Below, one piece after another: positions 24,351 to 36,779 of a DNA stretch of 64,000 nucleotides (positions are counted from its first letter, which is position 1; each line of letters opens with the position of its first letter). The translations under genes were made by a program, and so were the position numbers. Under the pieces are notes generated by a model. That model did no database searches and was not told the DNA's origin. It worked only from the letters and a program-made list of their open reading frames with translations. Source of the DNA: Absidia repens (taxonomy: Eukaryota > Mucoromycota > Mucoromycetes > Mucorales > Cunninghamellaceae). The stretch spans positions 682,001 through 746,000 of the forward strand of contig MCGE01000009.1 of the NCBI GenBank assembly GCA_002105175.1, written 5' to 3'.

Positions 24351-27300
24351 TGGGATAACGGTTGCCACAGAATATATAAAAAGGGGAAAGAAGAGGAGCG
24401 CGCGTAAAAAAAAATTATATGGCGGAAGAAAGGTGTTTTAAAATAAAATAAATCAGCAAGTGACCTCTTTAGGTGTAGTAATAATGAGAAAGAATAAATA
24501 AAACAACAACAAATAAAAAAAAAGATAAAATGAACGTTTTTATAGGATTTGAAAAAAAAATGAAAAAAAGGCAAATAAACACAAAAAGTTGGGTTATAAA
24601 AGAGAAAGCAGTAACAATATTCATTTTTTTAATATCAGAAATGGGGGAGGGAGGACGAGAGAATATAAAAGATTAGTGTATAAATTTTTTTTTCTTGTAT
24701 TCAATACACATACACGTAGACATGGCTTCACAAAACTACAAAGTGGTGGGCGTACAAACGTACTAAGCGGTCATTCAATAAAAAAAAAAGTGCCCCTCCC
24801 TTTTCAATGAACGTTCAGCCACCTTTATGCACAATAAGAATGTCATTTATTTTCATATTCTTTTGTTCCTAGAAGAAGCACTTGACAAAATATTCTTTTT
24901 TAGAAAATTCGAAATTGTCGATTCTTTCATATATAAAAATGCTTTATTTCGTATGTTATCTTGTCAGTCGTGTGTTTTCAGATCCCGCTTTTTTTTTTTC
25001 TCCCTTGCACACTCATGAGTATGTTTTAAAAAGGGAGGGATGACAGGGCACTTTTTCGTCTAATTGATGATCCGCCCGTTTGGAAATTTTTCATCACAGC
25101 ACGTGGGATTTAGCTTTCAGTGGATTCCAACCACCACCAATGACCAGGAGATATTGCATTTGGATGATGCTGACGATGTGGAGTAGTTAAAAAGTGAATT
25201 GAGCGGCGGACTTGAATTTTCTTTTTCGCCAATTTTATACTAAACTTACCACTGGCTCGGGTGCTGCCTGGTAGGAGTGGCCACTGGATTACTTTATTTC
25301 TATAATCATTAGCATCATCATCATCGTGATTTATCATCATCCCCCTTCCCTCTTATTCCCTGATACCGAGTACAAAACACAACAAAAAAAAGTGCCTCGG
25401 TCCTCCATATATGGGTATAAGTGTCAAAACAGAAAAATAAAAAAGGCGGACGGTAAAAAATCAGGGTCAATTTTGATAGAAATACAATTCTCTTTGCTCT
25501 ATCGCCTTCTCCAGTATATATGATGTGCTGATGACATTTATGAAAAAAAAGTCATACTGGGTCCAGCCCTCTTTATCCATCAGTATCATTGCCTTAAAAG
25601 AGATGAGGATCAGCTGACATGTTGGTCTGAATAAGTAGACTACTTTTTGAGGCTCCTCTTTAACACCTAGGCAGCCAAACAGCCTAAACATGGCAAGTCA
25701 AGGTGGTCAGGGAGATATATGATAACGCAATGCATGCATAAAACATATTAAATAAAATAAAATAAAGATAAGCTTATTTCGGCAAAAAGTCATACTATTG
25801 TACAGAATTTTTTATTTTCTAAAAAATTGGATAGTGAAAAATATGATCATTGTGTCATAAAGGAATAAGCTACATATGATGAATAAACAACAGATGGTAG
25901 TATAAGATGAATGAAAGAAAAAGGAAAATGTTGTAATGGATTCAATAAACTATGTGCAGGAGAATGAAGTGGGGTTTGGGGAATTGACTGGGGAAAGAAG
26001 ACTAATTGACCAAAACAGAGTTCACAAAAAAAAAAAAAAAAAAAAAAAGAATTCATCGCCAGGTCAGTGTTCATTGCTTTGAGTGAAGTGTCATCCACCA
26101 AATCGGTTATGTATACATTCACCACGTTTTTCACCATATAATTCTTGTCAGATAGTTCCAAATGTCACTATCCGCCTAGTTTGACTTGAATCGGCTCCAA
26201 AGCATGGTGGATCTTGATGACCCTACTTATGAAATAATATAATTCTAGTTTTCAATTCAACATCAATACAGAATAAACGTACGATCTTTTGGTTATCAAT
26301 CAATGTCCTCAATCCCTATTTTTTTTCTACCCCACGTCTTCTCCCCCCCCCATTTTAATATAGAATCAGAACAGTTACCTTTTTGCCTATATTTTGCCAA
26401 TATATGCAAGAAGAAAAGAGGCATGAACCTTGGAGAACGGTAACACCAAATCACACATTTACACATCAAAGAGTGGACCTATCAGAATTGGCACTTATCC
26501 AGAATCGTGTTCCATGGAGGTAGCGTGGTTGGTGCATTTGCTTTCAAAAATTTTTAATCTAATGAAAATAGTCAGTCATTGGTTGTACAATATGCATCAT
26601 TCTTCATCATCATCCACGCACTTTTTTACGTATCAAAGTCCATTGGCTTACTAGTTTATCTTCCCCATGACTTTTCTACCCGTTCGTCTGTCATGTAAAT
26701 CATCCATTGAATCATATCATTTCATAATGTTTGTTCGTCATGCTGACCTATCGTACCCAAAGAATGAATTAATGCATTCGTTAGTACTCTTTTTTTGTTT
26801 TTTATTTACCTGTGCGTCATTGACTCATATTGTCCCTATGATAAAGTATTAGCCTGTTTACGTAGTTTGTCCAACGTCTTTTCACCCACACCCCCCTTCT
26901 TCCTCCATTTCCTTCCCTTTATGTGAGTTTTACCTGTAACATGATAACGATGATGATGGTTCGTTGCGGGGTTTGATCTGAAGCAGTAGCATGAGGAACG
27001 TCGAGATGAGTTGCCATTAAAGGGAATCGCTTCTGGTCAACGTGGGTTGTTGTTAACCTACCCGTCATAATGTATATCATTACCATGTCCAGTTGCTGAG
27101 TTTTATTCCTGATGCTGTTGTTATCGTCATAATAAGATCAAGTCAATCCAGCCAAAATACAAAGCAATCACCTCAAAAAATTCATTAAATGTCGGAAAGA
27201 TCATCATCAAATGACCATGGGCTTCTCCATGCATTAAAAGAGAGAGAGAGAGAGAGATTGAGGAAACAGTCCTTGGCAAAGAATATTGTCCTACGCATTG

Positions 27301-27959
27301 TCCTGTGTGTGTAAGAAGATCTGATTAGAACATAATTCTTGGCGTTACACCCATAGCATATTGTTCGCACCGGTCGACACCACCCCCTCCTAGTTTTTAC
27401 TGACCTTCTCCCTTCAATTCACGCGGCACCATTCATTTTTTCTTCAAACCAGTTTGTATGGGTGCGTGGTTGATTATTATTGCCTGTCAAAAGTTGTACT
27501 TGGACCTGTATAAAAAATATACAGAACAGTTAGAAAGTCGTGTTGACACGACATTGGCGGTAATGACAATGGTAATGCCTTGGAGTACTTACCTCAAAGC
27601 AAAGAGTTTTCAAATTGTAGGCACCATAGTTGTTTTCTAATTTGTAACTACCGCTTCTTTATGGTCTACATGAGCAAAAGAAACAAATATGTCATTCTGT
27701 GCGAATAGGTTGGTTTGTATCGCCATTCCTTCCTTTTTTTTTTTTTTTTACCTGGACGTCTTTTTCAAAAGGGAATCACCTTCCAATGAGGTATTGTTTT
27801 TTTTTTTTGTTCCCATTGTGCAATGGACAATTTTCTTCAAGTCATATAACCAAGCGTACCCATATATCAAGGGAAAAAAAAAAGGAGAGAGAAGCCAAAA
27901 AAAAAGAAAACTCAAAATCAAACAATGCGGCGGGATTTCAAAAGACACCTTAGACTGAT
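24351..27959. other. Gene-free gap with possible decayed coding sequence
   Basis: 3.6 kb upstream of stuA and downstream of the membrane-protein gene. The first 1.5 kb is AT-rich 5' region with many A and T runs. From about 26050 to 27650 the minus strand has intron-like boundaries and short coding-like stretches broken by stops (see separate entry). No copy of the dispersed repeat was seen here. Confidence 0.5.
26050..27650 (-). pseudogene. Possible decayed gene, perhaps an M20 (Gly-Xaa carboxypeptidase-like) relic
   Basis: On the minus strand several short coding-like pieces lie in order: VQVQLLTGNNNQPRTHTNWF after a good acceptor (near 27512), FPLMATHLDVPHATASDQTP (near 27010), HHALEPIQVKLGG (near 26190) and a piece containing NTDLAMN (near 26060). 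Their order loosely recalls M20 carboxypeptidases (VQI..T, AHQDVVPV, LEPAPV, GNTDT). Each piece is bounded by stops or frameshifts, so no intact product is possible. The resemblance is weak and by eye; chance is a real alternative. Confidence 0.2.
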
Positions 27960-29007
27960 CTAAATCTTCATTGCCATAAGCAAGCGTGCAAGCTCGTTGA
28001 ATTCTTGTTCTTCTTGCTCAAATTGCTCTTGATGAAGCTTGTGACGATGATAAGGCGAGTCTAAGGTGAGGTGGTGTTCGAATTCAAAAATAACTAATCC
28101 AAAAATAAAGTTTGTTAGTAAAGTACTAGACCCTCCATTTTATATGTATTTACTTGAGAGGGCGTTTGGCAAGCACACCACAGTGCGTATGATGGACAAA
28201 TAATAAATATTGAGGAGCAATGGAATGTTTTGATCAATAAATTGAATGGATTGAACAATGTCACAAACCAAGGTACACAGTATATCAGAACCGGCAATGA
28301 CTTTATTGTAGGTGTCGAAGCCAATGATCACCATTGCAAGCCACATGGACCAAACATACTGGATGAGTAGCAAGAGTAGAATGCCCATACATTTGACGAG
28401 ATAAAAAATTCCCAAGGTAGCAATATAGACAACTAGAATAAAACAAGTTTATTAAAAGTACCTATTTTTTTTTTTGGAGGACAATACCAGCGATCGGAGT
28501 TACAATATAGCGATCCACTAAGTCAAGACAACAATGGAAGGCGTCCAAGCACATTTTTTGAATAGCATGGACTTTTGCATGAAATTTTTCAAGCAAACCG
28601 TTGATTTTAGAGCGAATAAAACAACGTGGGTTGACGATACATCTTTGATGACAGGCCAAGATCCAAAGCCAACAGCAAGCTAGGACATCCTTCATCATCT
28701 GGTAAAATGGACGACGCGTACGATCGTAGCGTGGTGATCTCCATACAAAAAAATAATACGAGTAGCTATATTCAAAAATAATACCAAAGAGTACAGGGCG
28801 GATGATGACTTGGAAGACCACACCAACTGTACGGATCATCAAAAAGAAAGAAATCGAGTCAAGTAGCTGCATGGCATATAGCGCAAAACAAATGAGGACG
28901 ATGTAAGGAAGAACAGTCGAAAACATGAAGAATAAGTATAAAGAAAAAATTGTCGATTTAAGTGAAATAAAGTAAAATTGATAAAAGATGTAAAAATGAT
29001 AAAACAT
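27960..29007 (-). CDS. Multi-pass membrane protein of unknown function
   Basis: Three exons on the minus strand (29007-28488, 28432-28154, 28093-27960) give 310 residues with phases closing. Four to six hydrophobic segments are visible: FYIFYQFYFISLKSTIFSLY, the following VLPYIVLICFALYAM, SFFLMIRTVGVVFQVIIRPV, VVYIATLGIFYLVKCMGILL and LLLIQYVWSMWLAMVIIGF. A central hydrophilic stretch is Cys- and His-rich (DVLACCWLWILACHQRC, FHCCLDLVD). The C-terminus is acidic and Gln/Glu-rich (HQEQFEQEEQEFNELA). I do not recognise a family. The protein could be a small transporter-like or ER membrane protein; nothing in the sequence decides. The start is the first ATG of the frame. Confidence 0.65.
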
Positions 29008-29734
29008 TGCTTTTTTATGATATATAGGAGAACAATGATAAAATGATCTTAGACATTACTTGATTAGGTCCAGCATGATTTCTCATCACCATTACCAAAG
29101 TTGCCCCCCCCAAGTCTTTTTTTTTTTTCGTGTGAAAATACATCTTCTATATGTCCCTGTTTTTTTCAGGTGCCATGTACGGTCTGAGCACAGGACACCT
29201 GATGCCATTTCGATGCTAGCCATACAACCTCAGACATGGAACTTGAAGAATACTTATATACTAGAACTATATATGATACACTTTATATTAAATGACTCTG
29301 GCCTAGTCTGTAGATGCATGATTGAGACACCAAAAGCAAAAAATAAATAAACTACCAAACACTTTTTTATAAAGGTGGTTTAGCACAGTGTATGACTCAC
29401 AAACGAATTTACAGTATCATATGCCAAAATGATAAACAGAGAGCTTTGGATCAGCATGTAATACCTAATATATATGTACTCAACATACACTAAGGATATG
29501 TATATACAGGATTCAATATGGTATTGTATTATACACACCAAAAAGTGGAGATAGTTAGCGTTAGACTGGTCAGACACATGTTTGTTTTCAGAAAAAAAAA
29601 AAAAAAAAAAAAAAAAACAGGCCGTTGGAAAGTTTATGGCACCTATTGGGTAAACATGTGCGTCCAAGCGGATGAGGTGAGACTCAGGGTCAAGGTCGAC
29701 ATATCCAAATATGGCCAACTGAAATATTCACACT

Positions 29735-30061
29735 CTGTCCACATACTTTTTTTTATTTACTTTTGTTCTCCCGTTCCTTTTTTTGCTCTTTTTCTTTCCT
29801 TTTTTTCATGATTTCAAGCTTCATTGAAGTGGTAGTGATCTTGGATTAGTGTTAGAACTTCGATGAGGGGCTTTTTGAAAAATGCAAAACAAACATCATG
29901 GGGAAACCCTATTATTTTGGATGTGAGTTTTGAAATCCACCATTAGATTAGCTTTCATCTTGGATCAGTGTCTGAAACCGACAATAGTTTAGTTTAGTCT
30001 CAGCTGGTCGTAGTATATATCTATATCTGAATAAAACATATTTTATCCTTTATTTATCAGT

Positions 30062-30132
<71 letters not shown>

Positions 30133-30250
30133 TTGACGTTTTACAGTTGTGCGTTTCCTACAGTCGTCACTTCCCCTTTAGTTTAGCGCTGAGCCATTCC
30201 ACTTATAGCTATCTTTTTGTATATTTCAATAAAATATATGCCATTTTTAA
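29735..30250 (+). repeat. Dispersed non-coding repeat, copy D (truncated)
   Basis: Matches the others from a degenerate E-box (CCACATAC near 29739) through a diverged core ending ATCATGGGGAAACCC (about 29894-29908), GTAGTATATATCTATATCTG (30010-30029) and the TTTCAATAAAATATATGCC motif. The GTCTCTCTC motif of other copies is expanded here into a 66-base TC array. Confidence 0.75.
30064..30129. repeat. TC microsatellite, about 33 units
   Basis: Pure TC dinucleotide array. It sits exactly where the other repeat copies have the short motif TTAGTCTCTCTCATG, so it probably grew from that seed. Confidence 0.9.
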
Positions 30251-31239
30251 CCTTCCAGCATTTACATCTATCATACTCTCTTGTACAAAATGTGCAATTG
30301 AGTTATCTTTTATTTGATATTAAAAATGTGAGTGGTATTTATAAGCTTTCTATCATATGTCAGAGTGATGCGTTTACGGATTTGATGATAACAACTAAGG
30401 CGAAGGTACAGTACGGTGGGACAACAGATAGAATAGCCGTAAACAAGATAAAAGGTTCATTGGGATTTGTATATGATGGAAAAATCAAGGGTAAGTAAAA
30501 ATGAACCCTTTAATGATGAATAAATGAACCTTTTCATATATTATGTACTTGCTTAGAATATGACAACAGATGTCTTACTCAAATTCCGGCGACCAGGCGA
30601 GAAAGTGTCCTATGTATAGGCCATTTCGATTTTCTCTTAATTCTCAATTTCAAACGACAAGAGTTCGCCCATTCGATTCTCCTTTTTCTTAGAGTCTGTT
30701 TACATATCCTTTCCTTCACATATCAAAATAAAGTTGTCATTCAATCAGACATAGAACAAAACCTTGAAAATCAAAAAATGATTCAAAAGTTTTATTTTTA
30801 TTTTTATGTATATATGAAGTTTAGTTAGCATCAAATAAAATTTAGAGACACATTGTGTCAGCTACTATGTATCTACATTGTTTTTTATGTGAGGCGGAGT
30901 GTGAGGATCGCCAGCAGTTGTGTAGCAAATCACTGACATCGACTGTTGGGACAATGAGATGGGATGGGATAAAATATCACACCTTTACATATACGTCTAA
31001 TTATACGCATGGCTCGGGTAGGACAATTGTTCACAATACTGATACATCCACCAGAAAATTATGATATCTCTTTATTTTTTTTTTTTTTTTTTTTTTTGAA
31101 TTTGGGAGTGTGCAGTAGGGGTGTCCCGAGTCTTGTCTGATACACAGGTATGGCTCAGAAATAACGCATTCAGTTTCGAGAAGAAGGAGAAAAAAATTCA
31201 TTTACTGGGTACCTATAGCGATGACGTTGATGACGTGTG

Positions 31240-31347
31240 CCTTTTTGATGGAATGAAATTAGACATCACGCCCCCATTGTTCACTTTGGTGGTGACGGGT
31301 GCCCTTGGAGTTCAACTTCCTTCAGTTCGAAGCTTCCTTTATTATAC

Positions 31348-31381
<34 letters not shown>

Positions 31382-32480
31382 AAAGAAGAAAAAACAAAAA
31401 ACTGGATTATTTGTAGTATGTCTAGTTTAGTGGAAGCTACACTGGATATACGATCAAGGTCGATTGATAGAGCATTAACAGGACTATGCTTTGTATTAGC
31501 TGAAACCGCCAACCAGTAAATAAGCTAGAAAGCATTAGAAAATAATTTATAGCGGGAGCTACACATTTAGTACAACCTGTATTCATTCTCATAATTGGAT
31601 TAGCAGGAATATGATCATTGTTAATAGTAAGTGACCCATTACTGCCTACTAATCTAGTGGGAAATGGGGGAGGGATGCAGACAATAGCCATACTGAGTGA
31701 ATTAACTAGCAATTATTTAGTAAGACACTCACAAAACAGTTACAGTCGCTACATTGTTCATCATTAGAGTAGTCAAAAGAATGATTAAAATAAAAAAGTA
31801 TATTTTATTAAAGCATATTGGTAGATATTAAAACTAAAGGCGAGGGGTTCATTGTAACATGGGATTCAGTAAAGGGATCTACTAGTGGAAGTTTGAAGGA
31901 GATAATATGAGATTTCAAGAATGATCAACACTAATTTAAAGGGACAATTATAAAAAAGAAGCTAATATATTGTACAGTATAGAACAAGAAATGAGGGTTT
32001 CTAAAGCCATATCTTTTATTCGAGGGTAGACAGTAGATCTAATGGGGTGATGGCAATAAAAACGGATTTATTGCGCAAGACATGCAAATGGTACATTTTT
32101 TAATTGAAGGAAGTAAAAAGAGACATGTTTTATTCAGATGTATATACATTCTATGACAATGTAACACTAACCTAAGCTAATGAAGGCTCCAAAAAGCCAA
32201 CTAACGGTGGTTCCAAATCCTAGATCCAAAATGAAAGGGCTTCCCCATGTATCTTGTAATCCCTTTTCTAAAAACCCTTCTAAATTAGTCCTGACACCAA
32301 TCTGAGTCCAGCACAGCCTCAAAAAAGTTGAATGGTGAAGAAAAAAAAAAAAAACAGAAGAAAAAGAAAAGAATGAGAGCAAAAAATAAAAATGGGCGAA
32401 AATAAAGATTCACGTGTGCGGAATGTGAAATATTTTCTCTGGTGTCTTTCTGAACTCTACATGGATTTTACAAAAAAAAA
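31240..32480 (-). repeat. Dispersed non-coding repeat, copy E
   Basis: Minus-strand copy with CACGTG at 32411-32416 and the core (complement CCCCATGTATCTTGTAATCC) at 32243-32262, 149 bases apart. The TCTGAATAAAACATGTC motif lies at about 32120-32136. Its 3' part matches copy C (ACTAAACTAGACATAC, then TGTCTAATTTCATTCCATC) as far as about 31240, with a TA array at 31350-31378 inserted. Confidence 0.8.
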
Positions 32481-32893
32481 AAAAGAAGAAAAAAAAGCAT
32501 GACCTCTATATGGCAAAATATTCTGTAAACTAATTAAATGCACTTTCTTGGGTTATAATTTGTATACCATCCAGGCATTCACGGCGAAAAACAACCTCCC
32601 ATTCATGCATTTCATTTCATTATATAAAATGTATGAAATTACGACTCATAAAAAAGAAGTCAAGGTCAGAGGTATCAATATATTGGGTTGAACATAAAGC
32701 AAAGACATAGATGGAGGATTTTATTATAAACAGATTTTTCATAGATAAAAAAAAAAGCAAAAGAAAAGGTATTATGTTAACATACACACATAGAAATATA
32801 TGCATATGTAATATGATATGATATATAAATAAAAAAAAAAAATGGGTAATAAAGGGGTAATCAAAAAAAGGGGAATGAAAATGAGAAACTAAA

Positions 32894-35800
32894 CTAACAG
32901 GTGGATCGATGATTAGATGAAGCTAGTGGAAGAGGTGTCCAAGCTTGTTGTTGGTGGAGGTGGAGATTTGTCATCAAAGAACAATCCATTTGGGCGGTGG
33001 TCGGGTCGTGGAGTTCGTTTTTGTCCATGGTATTTTCTTGATCATAGTAACCACTGTTATCATCATCAGCATCATCAGAGGCGACTTGTTTGTGAGTGTA
33101 AAAGTAATCAGGGATATGCGGCATGGACGAGGTAACAGGTGTATCGAGGGTCATTTCGTCAGATTCGTCATCATCATCATCGTCGTCGTCAAGTAAATCA
33201 TCGTCATCGTCATCGTCATCGTCGTTTTCCTCGAGATCAATGGATAAAAAGTCGTCTTGCATGCCATGCAGATCCAGTTCGATGGTGTCCTGGTGGTCAT
33301 CATCCAGCTCAATGGCATTATGATTGTCATCCAGTTCAATGGTATCATGATTGTCATCCAGTTCAATGGTGTCATGATTGTCATCCAGTTCAATGGTGTC
33401 ATGATTGTCATCCAGTTCAATGGTATCATGATCGTCATCCAGTTCAATGGTATCGTGATTGTCGTCATCCAGTTCAATGGTATCATGATTCTCGTCATCC
33501 AGTTCAATGGTCAAACATTCTTGTTTTTGTTGGTGGTCGTCTTCTTGATACACTTCGTCGTCCAACCAAATTTCATAACTTGCCACAAATGACGGATCCA
33601 ATTCAAGAGCGTCGGCATCAATCACATCCTCTTCGTCTTCATCTTCAGCTCGGGGGATATGGTAGCGTTCATCATGATAGATTCTTGTTAACAATCGGAT
33701 ATTGATTTCTTCCGCCTACAACCAAAAAAAAAAAAAAAAAGGGGGGGGGAAGACCCAAAAAAAAAAAAAAAAACGAGATGAGTGATATGGTTGGGTTCAT
33801 CATGCGTGTCTGTTTCATACCTTTCCATCCAGCAAATCTTCGTCGGTTTCGGACTTGCTCATCCAATCGTCGTATAAAGAAGTTGTGCATTTCATATAAA
33901 TGGCAGAAATGATTTTCATGTTGTCTATTTTCGAAAAAAAAAAAAAAAAAAGTGAGTGGGTTGTTGTTATTATTTCTGTAGATTTTTTTTTCCCCATTTA
34001 CTTGCACGCCATTTCCGAGTTTGGAAGGGAACCTGAGACTTTAGGATTTTCAATGTATACAGTTCCATCATCGGGTGAGAGATCTTGAGCAATTTTTTAA
34101 AGACAGTCTATTTTTGGGTGGGAGGCAAAAAAGAGAATCACACGTGAGGATTAGTTTTTTTTTTTTTTTTTTTTTTTTGTCATCCTGCTTTTCTAAAATA
34201 ATTTTACCGAGGATTTGTATTGGACCATGACCATGACACGATTGGGCTTATTCTTGGTCAATTTCTGAAGCACACGGAGTAAATTGATCATCCAAAACAT
34301 ATTTCTGTTATTGGTGTATTCGGACGGAGGAGCCGTCATGTCGGCCGGTTTCTTAAAAAGACTATTTTTAAAAAAAAACGAGAGTGAGTAATACAGTATA
34401 TGTATATAAATATAACATCCATGTGTTTTGTGCGAGTCAATGAGTGTACCTAAATTGGTCCATATCTGTTTCATTACCAACCAAAGAAACTACGTCTTGT
34501 AAGCCAATGATTTTCAAAATCAATAGAATACATCCAGAATCCACCAGTAATTCACTTATATATTCAAATTTGAGCACATCTAGATATACATATAAAGAAT
34601 ATGGAGACATTAGTAAAATAAAATAAATATCAAAGGACAGTATCATTTCTTACGAGATAGTTTTGTCCATTTCAATAGAAGTAGTAAAATGGCGGAGATG
34701 GATTTACATAACACCTGGCTGTTTCGGAGGGAATCCACGTGCTCCGGCGTGTCATCCAAAGAAGGCGACGTTGGTGCAATGGTGGACAGGAGCTGCTTTA
34801 GGAAGAAGACAACAACGTTTTGTAATTCAGGTACAATTGATTTCTAAAAAAAAAAAAAAAGAGAGAGCATGAGTCAGTCTCTTAATAAGGTTATCTTTTT
34901 TTTATGTAACTATGTACTTACATAGAAATGTTCAAATTGGTCAAAAATCGACATGTTGTCAGAGGAGGGTGAGTATGATGTAGTTGATGATGATGACGAT
35001 AATGACGGTAATGATGATGACGTTGAAGAGGAGGCTGAAGAAGACGGTGAAGAAGAATGCATGACGTATTCGCGCTGTTGTATCAGTTGTTGTGAGGCTT
35101 TTGAATTATGTAAGTGTGAGAGGTAAATTTGGCCAGCTTCCACTACACTAAAAGGGACACTGGGGCCAGTTTGGTTCAGGGGCAAAGCCACCGGGAAATC
35201 GGCTTGACGTCCGGAAGAAGATGATGATTTTGACTTTTTCTTGCTGTTGGACTTGCTACTGTTGTTGCTACTACTACAAAAAACTTGGTAAGGAAGATCC
35301 ACTTTATGGGAGTCGGAAACAAGACTCATGGCACTAAGAGTAGAGTTGGAGGGTTTGACAGCTAAAGATGATGGCAACATGGATGTCGGGGGTTCATATC
35401 CTGGGAACCTTTCCGTAGTTTCTTCAACGAATTTGTAATAATCTTGAAGCGTGCTTTTGTTACCTAGAGAAAAAAAAAAAGAACGAGGTGAGATGAGGGG
35501 AATATGCATATGATCATCTTTCAGGGGGTCATACCAGTTGAAGTTGTTAAATTGTCTTTTTGAATGGATTGAATATGTTCTAAACGATCACCAAAAGTGG
35601 CCAACATGGATTTCCACAGTAAAAGCATCATCTGTAAAATAATATAATTAATTACTGTAAATATTTATCAGGAGGAATGTGATTCTCTTACTTACTTTGC
35701 GTACGGGTAAATGTTCAACATGATAATCTTGTATTTGGCCAATAAAGCAAAAAAGGCATTCGATAAAGGATGGTTCCAAGGGATGATCTAAAATTAAACA

Positions 35801-36779
35801 AGTATGTTAGTTACAGTTGATAAATGTTTAATTTAATTTAATGAGATAGTAGAGTAAAATTTTACCTGCCGAGGATGAGGACAAGTGATCATATTTTAAC
35901 TGCCGCCGAGTTTCAATGATCAAATAAGTCAAAGTGATATACAGATCAATTTCCAAACCCATCTCTTTAGTCACATTGTTGGATGCACTATAACACATAT
36001 AAACAAAAAACATTAGAAACTATAATATTTTTGCATACATTGCTCAATAATATTACCTGATTTTGTTCATCATACGTTTTAACCGCCGACAAACTAAGGC
36101 TAATCCACCATATTGAATAATGCACTCGATGGTTTGACTCAAATGATAGAGTTCACGATCGTCATCGTCGTATGGTGTTGGTGGTTGTACATCAGGTTCA
36201 GCTAAATTAAAAAAGATCATGAGTAAACAAAAAGGTACAAGTGACTGTGAGAGAAATCCTTTTTTTTTATAAAATAAAAAAGTACTTACAAAGAATCACG
36301 CAGATCAGTTGCTTTGCAGCATTGCTTTGCTCTTGATGCAGTAATGATTTCTTACCCTCTGTTTTCTTTTTCTTTTTTAATGTAGTCAACAGACGACGAA
36401 TATGCTGGCGTTGTTCTTTGGGTTTCATAGATCGCCAGCCTATCAAATTCCTGCGTTAGTTTATTTTCTTTTTCTTTTTTTTTAAAAGGATCGGAGTGCC
36501 GGTTACCTTTGATAGATTCTTCATGTTCAGTCAAAAGGAGTTTTGTTTCATTATAGCTAAAAAATTCGTTCAGTTCCGTTTTCAAATCTTCAGTATCTGC
36601 ATATTGATACTGTTCATGGTGATGCTACAAAAAACATATAGAGTCAATAAAGGGGTAGACTCTTTCATATGTGAGGAGAGGGGCTTTACCTTTTGGTTTT
36701 TTGGTAAGGCATTCACCATTTCCTTCATGTGTGCAGGATCTAGAAGGATATGATGATCTTGATCTTGTGTGGTTGACAT
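32894..36779 (-). CDS. FAR11: STRIPAK subunit Far11/STRIP1 with an acidic repeat tail
   Basis: Fourteen exons on the minus strand give 953 residues with all phases closing (36779-36690, 36624-36507, 36439-36290, 36201-36057, 35987-35866, 35787-35696, 35631-35535, 35463-34922, 34843-34654, 34579-34450, 34361-34208, 34107-34002, 33924-33821, 33715-32894). The middle and C-terminal helical part matches Far11/STRIP1: SLFKKPADMTAPPSEYTNN, FWMINLLRVLQKLTKNKPNR, VPFQTRKWRA and NMKIISAIYMKC with DDWM. In known fungi this protein is a scaffold of the striatin-PP2A complex and acts in cell fusion, septation and TORC2 control at ER or nuclear envelope. A Ser-rich linker precedes the conserved part. After LLTRIYHDERYHI the tail is highly acidic, with nine IELDD units and runs of Asp. 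I do not know this tail from characterised homologues. Confidence 0.85.
33265..33515. repeat. Coding minisatellite in Far11: about nine units of 27-33 bases
   Basis: The unit contains CATCCAGTTCAATGG on the + strand and encodes TIELDD(D)NHD on the minus strand. Four central units are nearly identical at the DNA level, which points to recent expansion. Unit length changes only in multiples of three, so the frame is kept. Confidence 0.9.

Larger units (their letters stand above)
29008..32893. other. Gene-free gap holding repeat copies D and E in opposite orientation
   Basis: 3.9 kb. Copy D (+) at about 29735-30250 and copy E (-) at about 31240-32480 face each other tail to tail, with about 1 kb between them that I cannot assign. 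Frames at 30217-30498 and 31121-31519 overlap repeat D/E sequence or simple TA repeats and are not counted as genes. From 32480 to 32893 lies the 3' region of Far11. Confidence 0.6.

Noticed and set aside
24176..24574. 132-codon Phe-rich frame overlapping stuA exon 1
   Set aside because: Different frame from the APSES-coding one; driven by T-rich leader sequence.
27748..27948. Hydrophobic frame just after the membrane-protein gene
   Set aside because: It is in a different frame from exon 3, which ends at a TAG (27960-27962); the Phe/Lys runs come from homopolymers.
30217..30498. 93-codon open frame on the + strand
   Set aside because: Its start lies in repeat copy D, composition is not coding-like, and no domain is visible.
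31121..31519. 132-codon open frame on the + strand
   Set aside because: It is antisense to repeat copy E and includes a TA-array translated as alternating Tyr-Ile; the matching part of copy C has no such frame.
32917..33705. Open frames opposite the Far11 repeat (His/Gln/Trp-rich repeats)
   Set aside because: Shadow of the IELDD minisatellite; the minus-strand frame joins in phase with 13 other exons.
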